64,000 bases of DNA, from contig OY986438.1 in the NCBI GenBank assembly GCA_963920525.1, forward strand, positions 185,603,388 to 185,667,387, given 5' to 3'. The position numbers were made by a program, and so were the translations under genes. How positions within the stretch are numbered: position 1 is the stretch's first letter; every line of letters begins with the position of its first letter. Below are positions 45,460-56,729 of this stretch, in pieces. The notes beneath the pieces are model-generated. The model did not search any database and had not been told where the DNA came from. It saw only the letters and a list, made by a program, of their open reading frames with translations. Origin of the DNA: Dichetophora obliterata. Lineage: Eukaryota > Arthropoda > Insecta > Diptera > Sciomyzidae.

Positions 45460-45890
45460 TTTGCTCAAAAAATAGGTCTAAAGTTGTTTTTGTTGTAATT
45501 TTTTTTTCAAAAATTTCCATTTTCCCCACACTTTCATATGACATATCATTTATCTGCAAAATTTGCTTCATTTTAACACAAAACTCAATAAACAGTTTCT
45601 ATCATTAGAAATCATAGGCATGTTGTTTTTATATTTTTTACAAAGTTCTACAGATTAAAAAGTAATTTTTGTGAAATAAATTTTCAAATATTTCAAACTA
45701 TTCCAAGGTTATATACATAAATCTATGTTTTAAGCCATTTGCTTGCCTATATATTTATTTCCCAATATAGATTATTTACTCAAAGAATAGGCCAAAAGTT
45801 GTGTTCGTTGTAAATTTGTTTGTGTCGAAAATTTCCATTTTCACCACTCTTTCATATGACATATCATTTATCTTCAAAAATTGCTTGAAG
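45460..45890. repeat. Direct repeat pair about 310 bp apart
   Basis: AAAATTTCCATTTTC[C/A]CCAC, then CTTTCATATGACATATCATT, occurs near 45512 and 45830 in the same orientation. Confidence 0.6.
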
Positions 45891-46349
45891 ATTATTTTAT
45901 TTTGCAATTTAAGTCATCGAAATAAAATCCATTTTAATTTTTTTCACATTTTGTAATTCTTGATCACTTTTTGCATTATTTTTTTTCGTTTAGCTGAGCC
46001 TTTTACAAATTATTTCTTCTGTAAAAGGCACATTTGAAATTAATTTTACGGTAGAAGAGGGTAAAATGGATTTGTTTGCAAACTTTCTCTGAAAGGTGCA
46101 CATTAAAAAATGATTTGCCCGTGAACGAAATGTTGTTTTCACCATTCCGTATTAGGGCAAATCAAGTTTTTTATGGTGTTTTTTACGATAATATGATTTA
46201 CCCTCGTACGGAAAGTTGTTATTTCATTCATATTTACCTATTTTGTTCTGCTTTCCTTCAAAGCTTACGTCCGGCAATTTTTACGGTCTTATGATCTTTT
46301 TGAAACTGACTATAACCCCAATCATATGTTGCATTTAGGGTCATGTCTC

Positions 46350-46640
46350 TTGGGGCTATGTCCCGTCATCAGTTAGAGAAGTGACTATTCATTGGGGGTT
46401 ATTTAAATTTCTTTTGGGGATAATTTGATTTTAATTTTAAACCTTTTTTTTAAATGGGGCTTATATAATTTTTTTTGAGGATTTTCATAGGGGCTTATTT
46501 AATTTTCATTGGGTGTTATTTTGTTATGTTTAGGCATTCTTAAATTTTTTTCGTTTCTGGTTTATTTCATTTTCCTTGGGACTTATTTCATTGGGTGTTA
46601 TTTCATTGAGGCTGATTTCAATTGGGATCTATTTCGTGGT
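46350..46640. repeat. Degenerate GGGGCTTATTTCATT minisatellite
   Basis: Words GGGCTTATTT, TTGGGTGTTATTT and TTTCATTGGG recur at 20 to 45 bp spacing with many changes. Nothing coding. Confidence 0.5.
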
Positions 46641-47394
46641 GCCCAGAAACCGTGGACCTTCACTATTTTGTGAATTATCTTCACGAATGAGAAAATCGAA
46701 CGTCAAATTACTAATTTTAATCACCAGTAGAATAAAGTCATGTAGTTAGTTGTTGCTTAACATCTTATTTTATCCGGTCAGTTAAAATTCTGTAACACCG
46801 CTGTACAATGGGTTAAAATGTTATCACTGTCATATAGTAAAGTTAAGTAAATTTTATATAAATGAATGAAATAAGTTTTTATATTACTAGACTCTTAAAA
46901 TAAGTACAAAGAAAGGATTTTATTCAAGCCTCATCTTCTACTAATGATTAGAACCCTAAAGCAGATATCAAACCCACCCGATATTCCGGGGGAAATCACT
47001 AGTAGCTTATTGAATAGGTAATTAGGACTGAAAATCGGTAAGCACCGTTAAAAATATAACCAATTCTACTTTCAGTGTTCCATCTTTCTCCTTAATTCAT
47101 TTCTTGGTTTTGCCGATGCCTTGAATTACAGAGAACGTGCGTAAGAAAATTGTGCACAGTTACTGCACTCAAAAATAAATTTCTAGTTGAAAGGTATAAA
47201 GCTAATGGAAAAGTGTCAAAAATAATATAATATTCGAAGATATGTGTTTTTTCAAGGTTTTGCTAAAAAAAGGAAGAAAAACTTTCGAAGAGATCCAAAA
47301 CTTGATTTTAATTTACTTACTTTAACAAGCAAAAATAATTCAATGTCTGACGTTAAAAAAAATTGCATCTTTTGTAGATGGAATCTATTGTGGC

Positions 47395-47745
47395 GATCCT
47401 CATACAAAAAACACCAAATATAGAAAAAAAAATTTCTACTATAGTTCATATCAAAAAATCAAATTTATAAGTTGGCCATATTAATTTTGAACACACATAC
47501 ACTCTATCTGCCACTCTTCTGGGGGTCCCCATACAAACCACATGAAGAAATAGAAAAAATGTTATAGTTCATATAAAAAAATCTACGACCCTTAGTGGGA
47601 TCAAATGTGCAGCTGGTCTTATAAATTTTTCCCCTTCAACATTTTATTCAAGTCACCTCCTACACTCTATATGCCACCCTTCTGGGGGTCCCCAAACAAA
47701 AATACATAAAATAGAAATTATCATGGTTCGTGTACACACAAACGT
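47395..47745. repeat. Three diverged tandem units with CTTCTGGGGGTCCCCA
   Basis: CTTCTGGGGGTCCCCATACAAA (near 47516), CTTCTGGGGGTCCCCAAACAAA (near 47679) and an older relative near 47395 are each followed by TAGAAAAA...TAGTTCATAT. Period about 160. Confidence 0.6.
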
Positions 47746-49212
47746 GACGAGACTCAAAATTTTTTGGTGACGAGACTCGAAAATTTTTAACCCTGAATAT
47801 CAAATCGCTGCCTAAGAAGTCTCATTTGAAAAATTGAATATTATCATGATATTTAGCTTATTTAACCGAGTCATAATTTTAAACTTACACCTTTACGGCT
47901 TGTAGTTGTTTGGGCATCTTTGTTATTATTCGAAAGTGAGCATTTTCTAGAAAACTTCTTTAATAGGTTCTCAGATCCTTTGTCAAAAAACAGTCATTAA
48001 CAAGATCAACCAACTTTAAACTACAAAAAATACATTTTAGTAAAGGAGATACGTGGTGGCAATATTCAGCAAAAAGATTCTTCTTTAGTTTAATCTTTAA
48101 AGTCATCTTAATTCGTTTAAAGTCATCTTAATTCGTTTAAAGTCAGAACATGAGTAGGATTGAACAGTTTTCTTGATTTGTCTGCCGAAGTTTCAATCTT
48201 CTGTTGAGTCTTCAGCCAGTTCATAAGTTGCTAAGCCAATTTTGCTTTAGGTAGCATGTCAATTAAAACATATGTTGAATCAAATCACCGTAACTTATTT
48301 CGTATTGCACTGTGTAATGAATAAGCATACTAAAAAAAAAAAAACTAATGAAAATTTAATGATTTTTTAATATTAATTTTCTCTATTAATTTTAACTTGT
48401 AAATTTATTGAATGATTAAAGTTAATTGAAAAGATGAATAAATTAAATATATAGTTAGAGATAAAATACCAATAAGATTAGATTAATAAAAGTTAGGTGA
48501 GGTATTCGTAAACAAATGCTTTTTTTTAGATTATTGAAAAAATTTGGAATGTACATAATATTAAAAAATTTGTTAAGACAATTTAACATTTTTTTTTTTT
48601 AAATGATTGTTTTATGTTTTGAGGGTGAAAAATCTACATGAAGTTTTCTCACAACAAAAACATTTATTTGAGCACAATAAATAATTTCTGAAAATAACCA
48701 ATGCGAAAAGTTATTCGTAGTCAAAGAACGAGAAAATTATTTTTTTTTTCAAAATATTTCGTAAACTCTTAATTTGAAGACAGTATTTACATGATTTTGA
48801 ATTATGAGCTTTTTAGATCAAGTAAGTTTTTGAAGAAGGCAACTACAACAACAATAACTCTATTCCACAGCAGACTAGATAGGCGCTACACATATTCAGA
48901 AGGTGCTACACTTTCCATAGTAGTTTTGAGTGATAAACCTACTTACTGCTTAAGTTTTATATGATTTGGCATTTGTTAAAATAAATTCTATGATATCATG
49001 CGATGAAATTTTGTACGACAATATAAATCGTTATGAATTTGTTCTCAAGCTATTTCTAAATACAAAATATATGTAGGACCAAAATTTTTCACGAAAAATA
49101 GCTAAGAGAAATAAGAGTATTTTACAAAGATAGCTTTAAAAAAAAATTTTATCAATAAATTTATTATTACAACAAGCCATAACCAATGAACTAAATCTAC
49201 AGGGGAAACCAT
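47746..49212. other. Non-coding AT-rich DNA
   Basis: No gene recognised. A 20-bp perfect duplication (TAAAGTCATCTTAATTCGTT) lies at 48100-48140. Confidence 0.45.
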
Positions 49213-49216
49213 TTAA

Positions 49217-49907
49217 GGTACTATTACAGTGTGTAGCTATAAAAAACACATTTTTTAGTAATTTTTTAACCTAGTATTATTAATATTAATGATTCAAATT
49301 TTTTACATAATAAAGAATTATTCATAAGGAAATAAAAAATATTTTTTTTTTCTCTCTATATTTGTTGTTAATGTTTTACAGGGCGTTGAATTTAGCGTGT
49401 TTAAAAAATTGTTGCAACTGGCTTCTCGTCTCCAGCATTTACAAAGCGTCTAAAAGTAAAAAATCAAAGTGAATTCTTGAGCTAAGGGTTGTAGTTAAGG
49501 ACTCAAACTACGCAAATAAAATAAAAAATAAAAAAATAAAAAATGGCATGCGCTAAAAAAAAAGTACAAGAAAACCCCTTTTCTTGCCGAAACTTTCAGC
49601 TATACAAAAAAAAAAAATAGAAAACTTTTTGGCTTTTTATACGACTAGTGTCAAGATTCATCGAAATTGATCAAGTAGAACTTCAGATATCTTAGAAACC
49701 GATTCGAAAAACCTTGTTTCGAGAAAAATGGGATTAAAGATTTAAAGATTCTTGAATATCACGCGACATACGAATACAAGATATGTCATAACTTTTTTTC
49801 TATTTGATATTTTTTCTAAAATTTTGTATACGTATTCCTAAGACCTTACAGAACCATATTCTAACGAAAAATTGATTTTAAATTTTTTTACACACTGTTA
49901 TAGTACC
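49217..49907. mobile_element. TTAA-flanked element, 691 bp (GGTACTATTACAGTGTG ends)
   Basis: TTAA at 49213-49216 and 49908-49911. Ends GGTACTATTACAGTGTGTA and, inverted, GGTACTATAACAGTGTGTA. No coding region. The TTAA could be part of the repeat with a TA target, so a mariner-type origin is the alternative. Confidence 0.6.
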
Positions 49908-50067
49908 TTAATTCAAAATAAATGTGTCACAATGCTTTTTATTTTCTAAGCGGTATATCATGAGTAGACGACGGATTTTTATGCAGAAACTGTTTTTTCT
50001 CAAAATAAGTGTTTTAACGGTTCTTACCTATATATTCCTATATGGTATAGAGTTTACTTAAGTTTTT

Positions 50068-50152
50068 TTTATATGCAAATTTTATGCAAGTTATATGCAA
50101 GTAATATGCAAACAATATGCAATCAATATGCAAACAATATGCAAAGTATATG
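50068..50152. repeat. ATATGCAA minisatellite, short array
   Basis: Eight or so TATGCAA words at roughly 10-bp spacing. The same word forms the longer array at 53437-53665. Confidence 0.85.
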
Positions 50153-51819
50153 CAAAAAACTAGCAACTTGAATTTCAGTTTTTATTGTAATCAAAACAAT
50201 TTTCAGGTATTTTTTTTTTAATATTTAACAACAGTTCCATTACTTTTCCTTTATTCGTATGTTTTTAAAGAGTGTGTGTAATAATTTCAATCAACTTTCT
50301 TTGAAATGCAGACTAAACTAACAGCCCACTGATAAAACACAAGAGATTGAATGATTTTAAACAGTTATACATATTAACAAATATTATTTAAGAAAAATGT
50401 CCTTTGTTAAATTGTGATATTAATCAGTGGCTGATCTTTCGGTGAAAAATTATGTTTTATGGTATTAAATTTTTTAATATTTTAATCCGTTTGTTTTCAT
50501 ATAATCTTTCCATTTTTTCAAATCTCATTGTGAAGAATAAATATTACAAAATAGAATTACAACAGTATTACAAAACAAAATGATACTTTAATTATAAAAA
50601 CAACTACTTATAAAATCTTAATTTGCATGCAATTAAAAACGGCATCTTTGTGAACAAGTGGATAAACTATAGCAAAAGTTGTATGCAATATATCTGTGCC
50701 GATCAGCAATAACAGCTTAACCCTTTCAATACTGACAGGACACATGTGTCCCATTGAGTGTTTTTATTTAACTAGCAAAGCTGTAAAAGAATGCATTCAA
50801 TTTCATTTTATTCACAAAAAAGTGAATCAGTGAATAACGAAAAAGCAGATGCGTCGCTGGAAACTCGAGAGAAGCGAAGCATTTTTGCATTTTCATACGT
50901 TTGATAATGTAATGGGTCCTTCAATAAAAAAAACATTTAAATTGAAAAATTTTAAATACCTAAAAAAATGTTAAGTAAAAAAAATAATATTCCCACCAGT
51001 AAATTTTATTACCTTATATAATTATTTTCCATTAATTTTTATTTATTTTTTAAATGTTAATGAAATTATTCTGTTTTTATATCTAAAATATCAAACTTTT
51101 TTATATAGATGTTATGTCATCGATATTTCTAGCAAACATTGTGTCAAGAGTTGTCCTAATCGTGGTGTGCAAATATTTGGATCGCTTATCATTCCCAAAT
51201 TATATTTATTAAGACAAAATTGTTTAATTCCTACAATTTTTATGAAATTGGTTTTTTTATATTTCAAAAGCATAGTCTTTCTGACGTTATTTTCACTTCT
51301 AGTCTAGATTCATTAACTTTATACTCATTTATCTCAAAACTACTTCTTTCGGCATGGTGTTGTAGGAAAACAAAGACTATTCAGCCGAAAACATCGTATA
51401 TTTTACATTTAATAGTTGCTAAAAAAGAAGCTGTTTTAAGAACTTAATTTTCAAAAGCGTGTCATTCTGTTTTTCATATCTTTTTCGGGTGCACTAGAGT
51501 GGACCATGAAAGAAAAAAATTTTGTTTTTATATTTTCATTTGCAATTCCATTTGAAATAAGGAAACAGTTAAGATTTTTTTGTTTTTTCTAAAAAGTTTT
51601 CAGTTTAATAAGGTTATCACCTCAAATTACTTGAATAACTCAGGGGGACAAAATTTTACATTTTGGATCTTCCCAGCAATATTTGCATTATTTCTGACTA
51701 ATCTTGGTGCGCTGATTTCATCATCATCATGTATTTATCATTAATTACAACAGTTTGAGCCCTTGGGGATTACTTAATTACAACAGTTAAGTTCATTAAT
51801 CATTAATTACAACAGTTTG
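50153..51819. other. Non-coding AT-rich DNA
   Basis: No gene. TTAACCCTTTCAATACTGAC near 50718 looks like a TTAA-element end without a partner. CATTAATTACAACAGTTTG is repeated at 51740-51815. Confidence 0.45.
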
Positions 51820-51890
51820 GTTTTGGTGCAGTGGTTAGTGTGTAGAACTCTCGGTCGAGAGGTTGAGGGTTTGATTCTCACTGCTTGCTT
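51820..51890 (+). mobile_element. tRNA-like sequence, probably a SINE head
   Basis: A-box-like TGGTGCAGTGGTTAGTG (51824-51840) and B-box-like GGGTTTGATTC (about 51867-51877). The block GGTT[T/C]GA...TCACTGC resembles the tRNA-like unit at 31231-31302. The folding is poor for a working tRNA. Confidence 0.5.
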
Positions 51891-52203
51891 GCAAAAAAAT
51901 ATTTTTAATTTTATATACTCTTGTTGTAATAGACTCAAGTAAAAAAACAACAACAATTCTAAGAAAAAGGTGTATGGAAAAAAGTGTCGTTTTTCAGATT
52001 TTACTCAAGCAAATCACAAAACGAGGTGTAGAAAGCTTCGCTTCAATAAGAATGCATTCAAGAAGAATTTCAGAATTTTCTATTATTCTTTTTTATTCAT
52101 TATTCATTTTATGAATAGGTAAGTATGCCTTTTCTGCATTAATGCATTTTCTGTTTCAATAATTTTTAAATATAGTAAAGAACACAGAAAGCGAAATTAC
52201 CAT

Positions 52204-52277
52204 GCCTGAACCCGGATTCGAACCGGGGACCTCTGAGTTAATAGTCTAGCACACTCTTCACTAGACTACAAAGGTCG
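52204..52277 (-). mobile_element. tRNA-like sequence, pseudo-tRNA or SINE head
   Basis: On the minus strand the T arm is perfect (CCCGG-TTCGAAT-CCGGG), the D stem GTCT/AGAC pairs, and the 3' acceptor strand is TTCAGGC. The 5' acceptor strand and anticodon stem do not pair well, so I do not call a functional tRNA. Confidence 0.55.
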
Positions 52278-53436
52278 ACTTGCTTTGTTTTTAGTTTGTA
52301 CATGGAATCAATCAGTTGCAAGTAAAGCGCGAAGCAAGTTTAAAGTGAAGTGGCAAATGACTGGTAATTCATTTTAAGTGCTTCCAATTCAGCTGTTTTT
52401 ATAAATTGTTGCTGAAATACCCAAGAAGTCGAATATCTTCTTTTTTTAAATTTTTACATTATTTTAAAGAAAAGTAAGAAAACTTTATTTCTAAAGGTAA
52501 ATTTTTCAAATACCCCGTAAAAACATTAAATTTCCCTAAAAAACCCCCAAAAATTCATTGCCCCTAAAATTGCTCAACACAGTTAAAAAACCTCTAAATC
52601 TAGGGGGAAATCCCCTAACCAGGCAACACTGGAGTTGATGAAAAATAATCGTCGGAAATTTGTGAAGATGCGTTCAGTAACTATGAGCAAATCTTTTTAA
52701 TGAGTGTGAGTCGTTGTGAATATAATAATTTCGATAAGAAGAAGAGTATTTTGTCAAATCTCTTTTAAAAGCTAATGCAATGTATGCGAGCAAGAAAAAA
52801 ATTATCATTAATTCTATTGAAGCCGATCATATAACTTAGTTTTGCTATTTTTGGCATTATTTTTCTTTTAAAATGCAGAAAGCACCAGTTTTTTAACATA
52901 ATTACTTGTTATGGTAATAAGCCCACCAACGAAATGAAGCAATAGTGATTTTAAGCTTGACAGATTCATGTGGAAAAAAAAACGAAACATTACAAACGGT
53001 CGCTCACTTCAACTCGTCGGAAATTTACGGTTTGTTATATACCCCTATTGTTATATATATTCATCCCGTCATTTTTTGCATGCCATGCGATAATTTACGC
53101 ATAATTTAATTCCGTTATTCGTAGTTGGTAAAAAAAAGGAGATTTTATTTCAATCCCATGCCCAAGGCCATTGACGGAGCTTGTATTTTTGAAAAAACCC
53201 GTATTGAATGGATTAAATTTGATTTCAAAGTTTTGAGAAATTTTGCTTCAAAGTTTTCCATCACAATATAAGTTATATGAAAAGGTCTTTAGTTTTCGTG
53301 TCATAGTTTTTGCTTAGGTAACTCAAGAAGCTCCAGATTTTGTGTGTTCATAGTGTTATATACGTGGAGCATAGCTTCATATATAACTCAGTTCTGTCTT
53401 AAGTCGACTTAAGCGATTATTGCTTATCGACACGAT
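52278..53436. other. Non-coding AT-rich DNA
   Basis: No gene or clear repeat recognised. Confidence 0.45.
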
Positions 53437-53665
53437 ATATGCAACATATGCAAGTTGTATGCAAATTGTATGCAAGTTGTATGAAAATTATATGCAAGTT
53501 GTATGCAAGTTATATGCAGCGTATGCAAGTTGTATGCAACGTATGCAATATACATGCAAAGTATGCAAGTTATATGCAACGTATGCAAGATATATGCAGC
53601 GTATTCAAGATATATACCATATGCAGAATGTGTGCAATATGCAGAATATGCAACATATACACGAT
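53437..53665. repeat. TATGCAAGT minisatellite, about 20 units
   Basis: TATGCAA recurs at 8 to 12 bp spacing through about 225 bp, with GTT/CGT/ATA linkers. All three plus frames are open across it and repeat the same few residues (YMQ, VCKLYA, CMQ), which shows a repeat, not a gene. Confidence 0.9.
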
Positions 53666-53911
53666 TGTATAAAAATCCGCAGTCTAATCATGAGAACTAC
53701 GAAAATTTTGTTTGATGATTTTTCTGCAAAACTAGTTGAAAAACAAGTAGTAAAAATGCATGGTCAAAAAAATTGATGTAAAACAAATAGCAATAGCTTA
53801 ACAGATATTTAAAAAAAAAAAGTATATTTTCGCAACCTTCAGCCTTGATAAACTTTTATTTAAGCTTAAGATTCTTTTCATACCCCGAATAAAAAAAAAA
53901 ATATTTACAAA

Positions 53912-54118
53912 GGCCCAACAACAATCATACAAGACCTAATTTTAAATATTTTTCTCAGCCGTACAAGGGTCGTTTGCAAGACTTTATGGCCAAACAGCGG
54001 CCGCACAACGGGCTTTTTTAAATAATCTGGACTGTACAATGGCCGTACAAAGGCCATTTTTAAATAATCTCCGCAGTACAGCGGCCGTATATCGGCCAAA
54101 CAGTGATTGTTGTGCAAT
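53912..54118. mobile_element. Small MITE with internal GTACAACGGCCGTACAA repeats
   Basis: CAACAACAATCA near the left is matched by TGATTGTTGTG at the right. Inside, CATTTTTAAATAATCT plus GTACA...GGCCGTA units repeat at about 55 to 65 bp. The minus frame gives a repeated RPLYxxDYLK peptide, a by-product of the repeat. Confidence 0.5.
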
Positions 54119-54629
54119 GAAAAGCAGCTTTTAAATTAAAATACGGAAATAAATTAAGTATGTGTAAATGTTTAACCTGTTACAAATAAATGTAAAACTT
54201 ATTAAAAACGTTTTTTGAATAAATTTTTTGTATTGAATTATTCTGTTTTCATTACCATTATTTGTTATCACTTAAAAAAATTATACTGTTTTAATTGCGA
54301 ATTTAATGGGTACTGTATTTAAACAACTTACTTCTTACACAAAAAATTTTTGCGCCACACACAAGTGGCTATAACTCAACATCGCCGAGTGAGGCTTGCT
54401 TTTGTTGTTGCACATACGTTTGTTGAATAACAGCTTTGAAAAATTTGGTGGCATATAACGTGCGGCCCATGATCGACCGCTGATAAATCGCTCATATTTT
54501 TTATACTGGACGCTAAATCTTATGTCATAAAAAAAGATAATCCTAGTTATAAAATATTACTTGGTTTGTTTTTATCGCACATCCTTTGTGTTTAACAGCC
54601 CTATTTTGGCAAATTAACAATTGTTACAG

Positions 54630-54813
54630 GTGCCCCCAGACTATATGTTTCATACAGATGACATGTAAAAAAATTACATACCGAATTTCATCTGTGTGTC
54701 AAAATTAAGTTTTTGTCAGATAGCTTTTTTCTTTTGTCTCCACACTATCTGGCTGTAGCCAAAAACCATTTGTAATTTTTGACGTGTCATATGTATGTTA
54801 CATAGAGGTACTT
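54630..54813. mobile_element. Small MITE inserted in the Harbinger-like MITE
   Basis: This ~180-bp piece is absent from the intact relative at 32624-32886. Its ends pair: CTATATGTTTCATACAGATG at the left, inverted CTATGTAACATACATATGAC at the right, continuing to AAAATTAC. Confidence 0.65.
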
Positions 54814-55573
54814 TAACCAGTATTTTGAATATTTCTATGTGTTTGTTGTAATTTTTTGATTTCAAAACAAAATTTGAAGCTCAAAAATAATAAATTTTAT
54901 AATTAAATTGATAACACAGGGCAACACTGATTCTGCGGCATGGGATTTAGTAGTCAAGTTAAGTATATACATTGATGAAGATCTTAGCCTATTATTTAGA
55001 TTATTTGAATTGACTCTGGTTCTCGCGATAAACCACTATTTTAAAAATTAATGAGGTTTCATCACAGATCTTAACATAACTCCAGAACAGTTAGTCTGAT
55101 TTGGTAAAATAAAAAATCCAAAAATCCGCAGCTAAATTACCTCCAAGTTACATGTACATTATTTTTTAATTAGCTGAATGTTTTCGGAAATATTCAGAAA
55201 GTTATTCTAAATAAAACATTTTTTTAAGCAAAATTTAAACTGTTTTGTTATTTTATAATTCATAAAAAATCAAAAACGTTAAAATAGCTCCTTATTGATA
55301 TTAAGTTATGAACGCACATATGTTACACAGAAAATAAGCCATATTTTATTAAAATTAATTGGCATGTTTTGGTTTAATTCAGATTTAATGATGATATCTC
55401 ATTTTGATAAAAGACTTATAAATAAATACACAGTGGAACAACAAGAATTTTTTCTGCGGCATACATTTTTGCACAAAATTCAGATTCACTTAAGGTCACC
55501 AGGTCATTAATGGTAACGAGAGGTCTGACAGAAGAGCAAAGAAGGGCGTCGGGCTTGGATCTGGAGCTCAACT

Positions 55574-55705
55574 CTGTATTGCGATGCGTAAATAAATGCG
55601 TTGCGAAAATCAAACGCGAAAATGAAATGGCAAATCACACATGGTAATCGCATTACGGAGTACCGATTACACTATTTTGCGATATTTTTTCGCATCGCAA
55701 TACAG
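55574..55705. mobile_element. Small MITE inside foldback B
   Basis: CTGTATTGCGATGCG (55574-55588) is exactly inverted at 55691-55705, with weaker pairing outwards. It lies just upstream of the coding fragment, which may explain why only the end of that fragment is recognisable. Confidence 0.65.
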
Positions 55706-55733
55706 CGTACGGCCCCTGAGTTCATAGAACATA

Positions 55734-55853
55734 GAACAAAGAGAGCGTTTTCATCAGGATATCAAGACAATAGAGAATAGATATCAAGGCCGATGGGATT
55801 GCCATATGATGGCAAACTACTGCTGGACCTTACAAAGGGACTGTCCTGAATAA
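55734..55853 (+). pseudogene. Fragment homologous to the coding remnant in foldback A
   Basis: Thirty-nine codons before TAA 55851. The segments are EQRERFHQDI, ENRYQGRW, HMMANYCWTLQRDCPE, which align with GERFHQDI, YQGKW and MLADYC..KRDQPG of the fragment at 33212-33571 without gaps. Upstream similarity stops near the small MITE. The Trp that is a stop codon in copy A (after ADYC) is intact here. Too short to be functional. Confidence 0.75.
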
Positions 55854-56729
55854 AAATACAACAGACAATCACTTACTAACTAATTCTCACTAAAATCACT
55901 TACTAACTAATTTTTAAATATTTTTGTAAATTCTGATTGATATTGTTATGAGTTATTAATTGCATTTTTCGCTCATAACATAAAATTCATTCCATATATT
56001 AGATATTTAACAGTTATTTCGTCTTAAATTATTTTATTAGAGATGTAAGCACTTGAAGCTCAATAACTTGACGAATTTACTTCTTATCCATATAATTTGT
56101 ACGTCGATGATTTGAAATTAATAAGCGTAAAATACCAAAGAAAATCCCATAGGAAACGATGGATTTTAAGGAAATATAGCTTAAATATCAAAAAAGAGCT
56201 ATTTTGACGTTTTTAATTTTTTATGAATTATGAAATAACAAAAAGTTTCCATTTTGCATAAAAAAATGTTTTCTTTCAGAAGATCTTTCCGAATATTTCC
56301 GAAGCTATTCAGCTAATTAAAAAATAGTGTAAGTGTAGCTTAGTGGTAATTTAGCTGCGGATTTTCGGATTTTTTATTTTACCAAATCAGACTAACTGTT
56401 CTGGAGATATGTTAAGATCTGTGATGAAACATCTTTAATTTTTAAATAGTGGTTTATCGCGAGAACCAGAGTCAATTAAAACAATGTGAATTATAGGATT
56501 AAAACTTCATTATCCCATGTATCTTAATTGACTACAAAAACTTATGCCGCAGAAAAAAATGTTTTTTTTGTTCCTGTGTATAATAATTGTCAACTGCTTT
56601 TCAGTTATTGACAATTTCAGTAAAAAATTTAGTTTTTTGAGCCTAAAATTTTGTTTTGAAAACAACAAACATATAGAAATATAAAAAATACTGGTAAACT
56701 AGTGTTAATTTGCCGGAATAGGGCTTTAA

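Larger units (their letters stand above)
54914..56579 (+). mobile_element. Long-arm foldback transposon B, carrying the same coding fragment as A
   Basis: ACACAGGGCAACACTG begins the left arm and, inverted, ACACAGGAAC the right. The ~400-bp arms (54914-55310, 56165-56579) share TTCTGCGGCAT, GACTCTGGTTCTCGCGATAA, TCACAGATCTTAACATA and AATCCGCAGCTAAATTAC. ATA flanks both ends (54911-54913, 56580-56582); removing the insert and one ATA restores the exact length of the MITE copy at 32624-32886. The centre contains the coding fragment at 55734-55853. Confidence 0.85.
54596..56726. mobile_element. PIF/Harbinger-like MITE copy 2, split by two insertions, TAA target duplication
   Basis: CAGCCCTATTTTGGC begins at 54596 after TAA (54593-54595); the inverted end GCCGGAATAGGGCT stops at 56726 before TAA (56727-56729). 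Its parts (54596-54629, about 54814-54913 and 56583-56726) align in order with the intact 263-bp copy at 32624-32886. The rest is inserted DNA. Confidence 0.85.

Noticed and set aside
50718..50760. TTAACCCTTTCAATACTGAC as a piggyBac-like end
   Set aside because: No inverted partner with a matching TTAA was found nearby; the same holds for the similar text at 7553.
52204..52277. Functional tRNA gene
   Set aside because: The T arm is perfect but the acceptor and anticodon stems do not pair properly.
53420..53776. Cys/Tyr/Met-rich open frame of 118 codons
   Set aside because: All three frames are open over the TATGCAA array and repeat the same few residues, as expected from a minisatellite.
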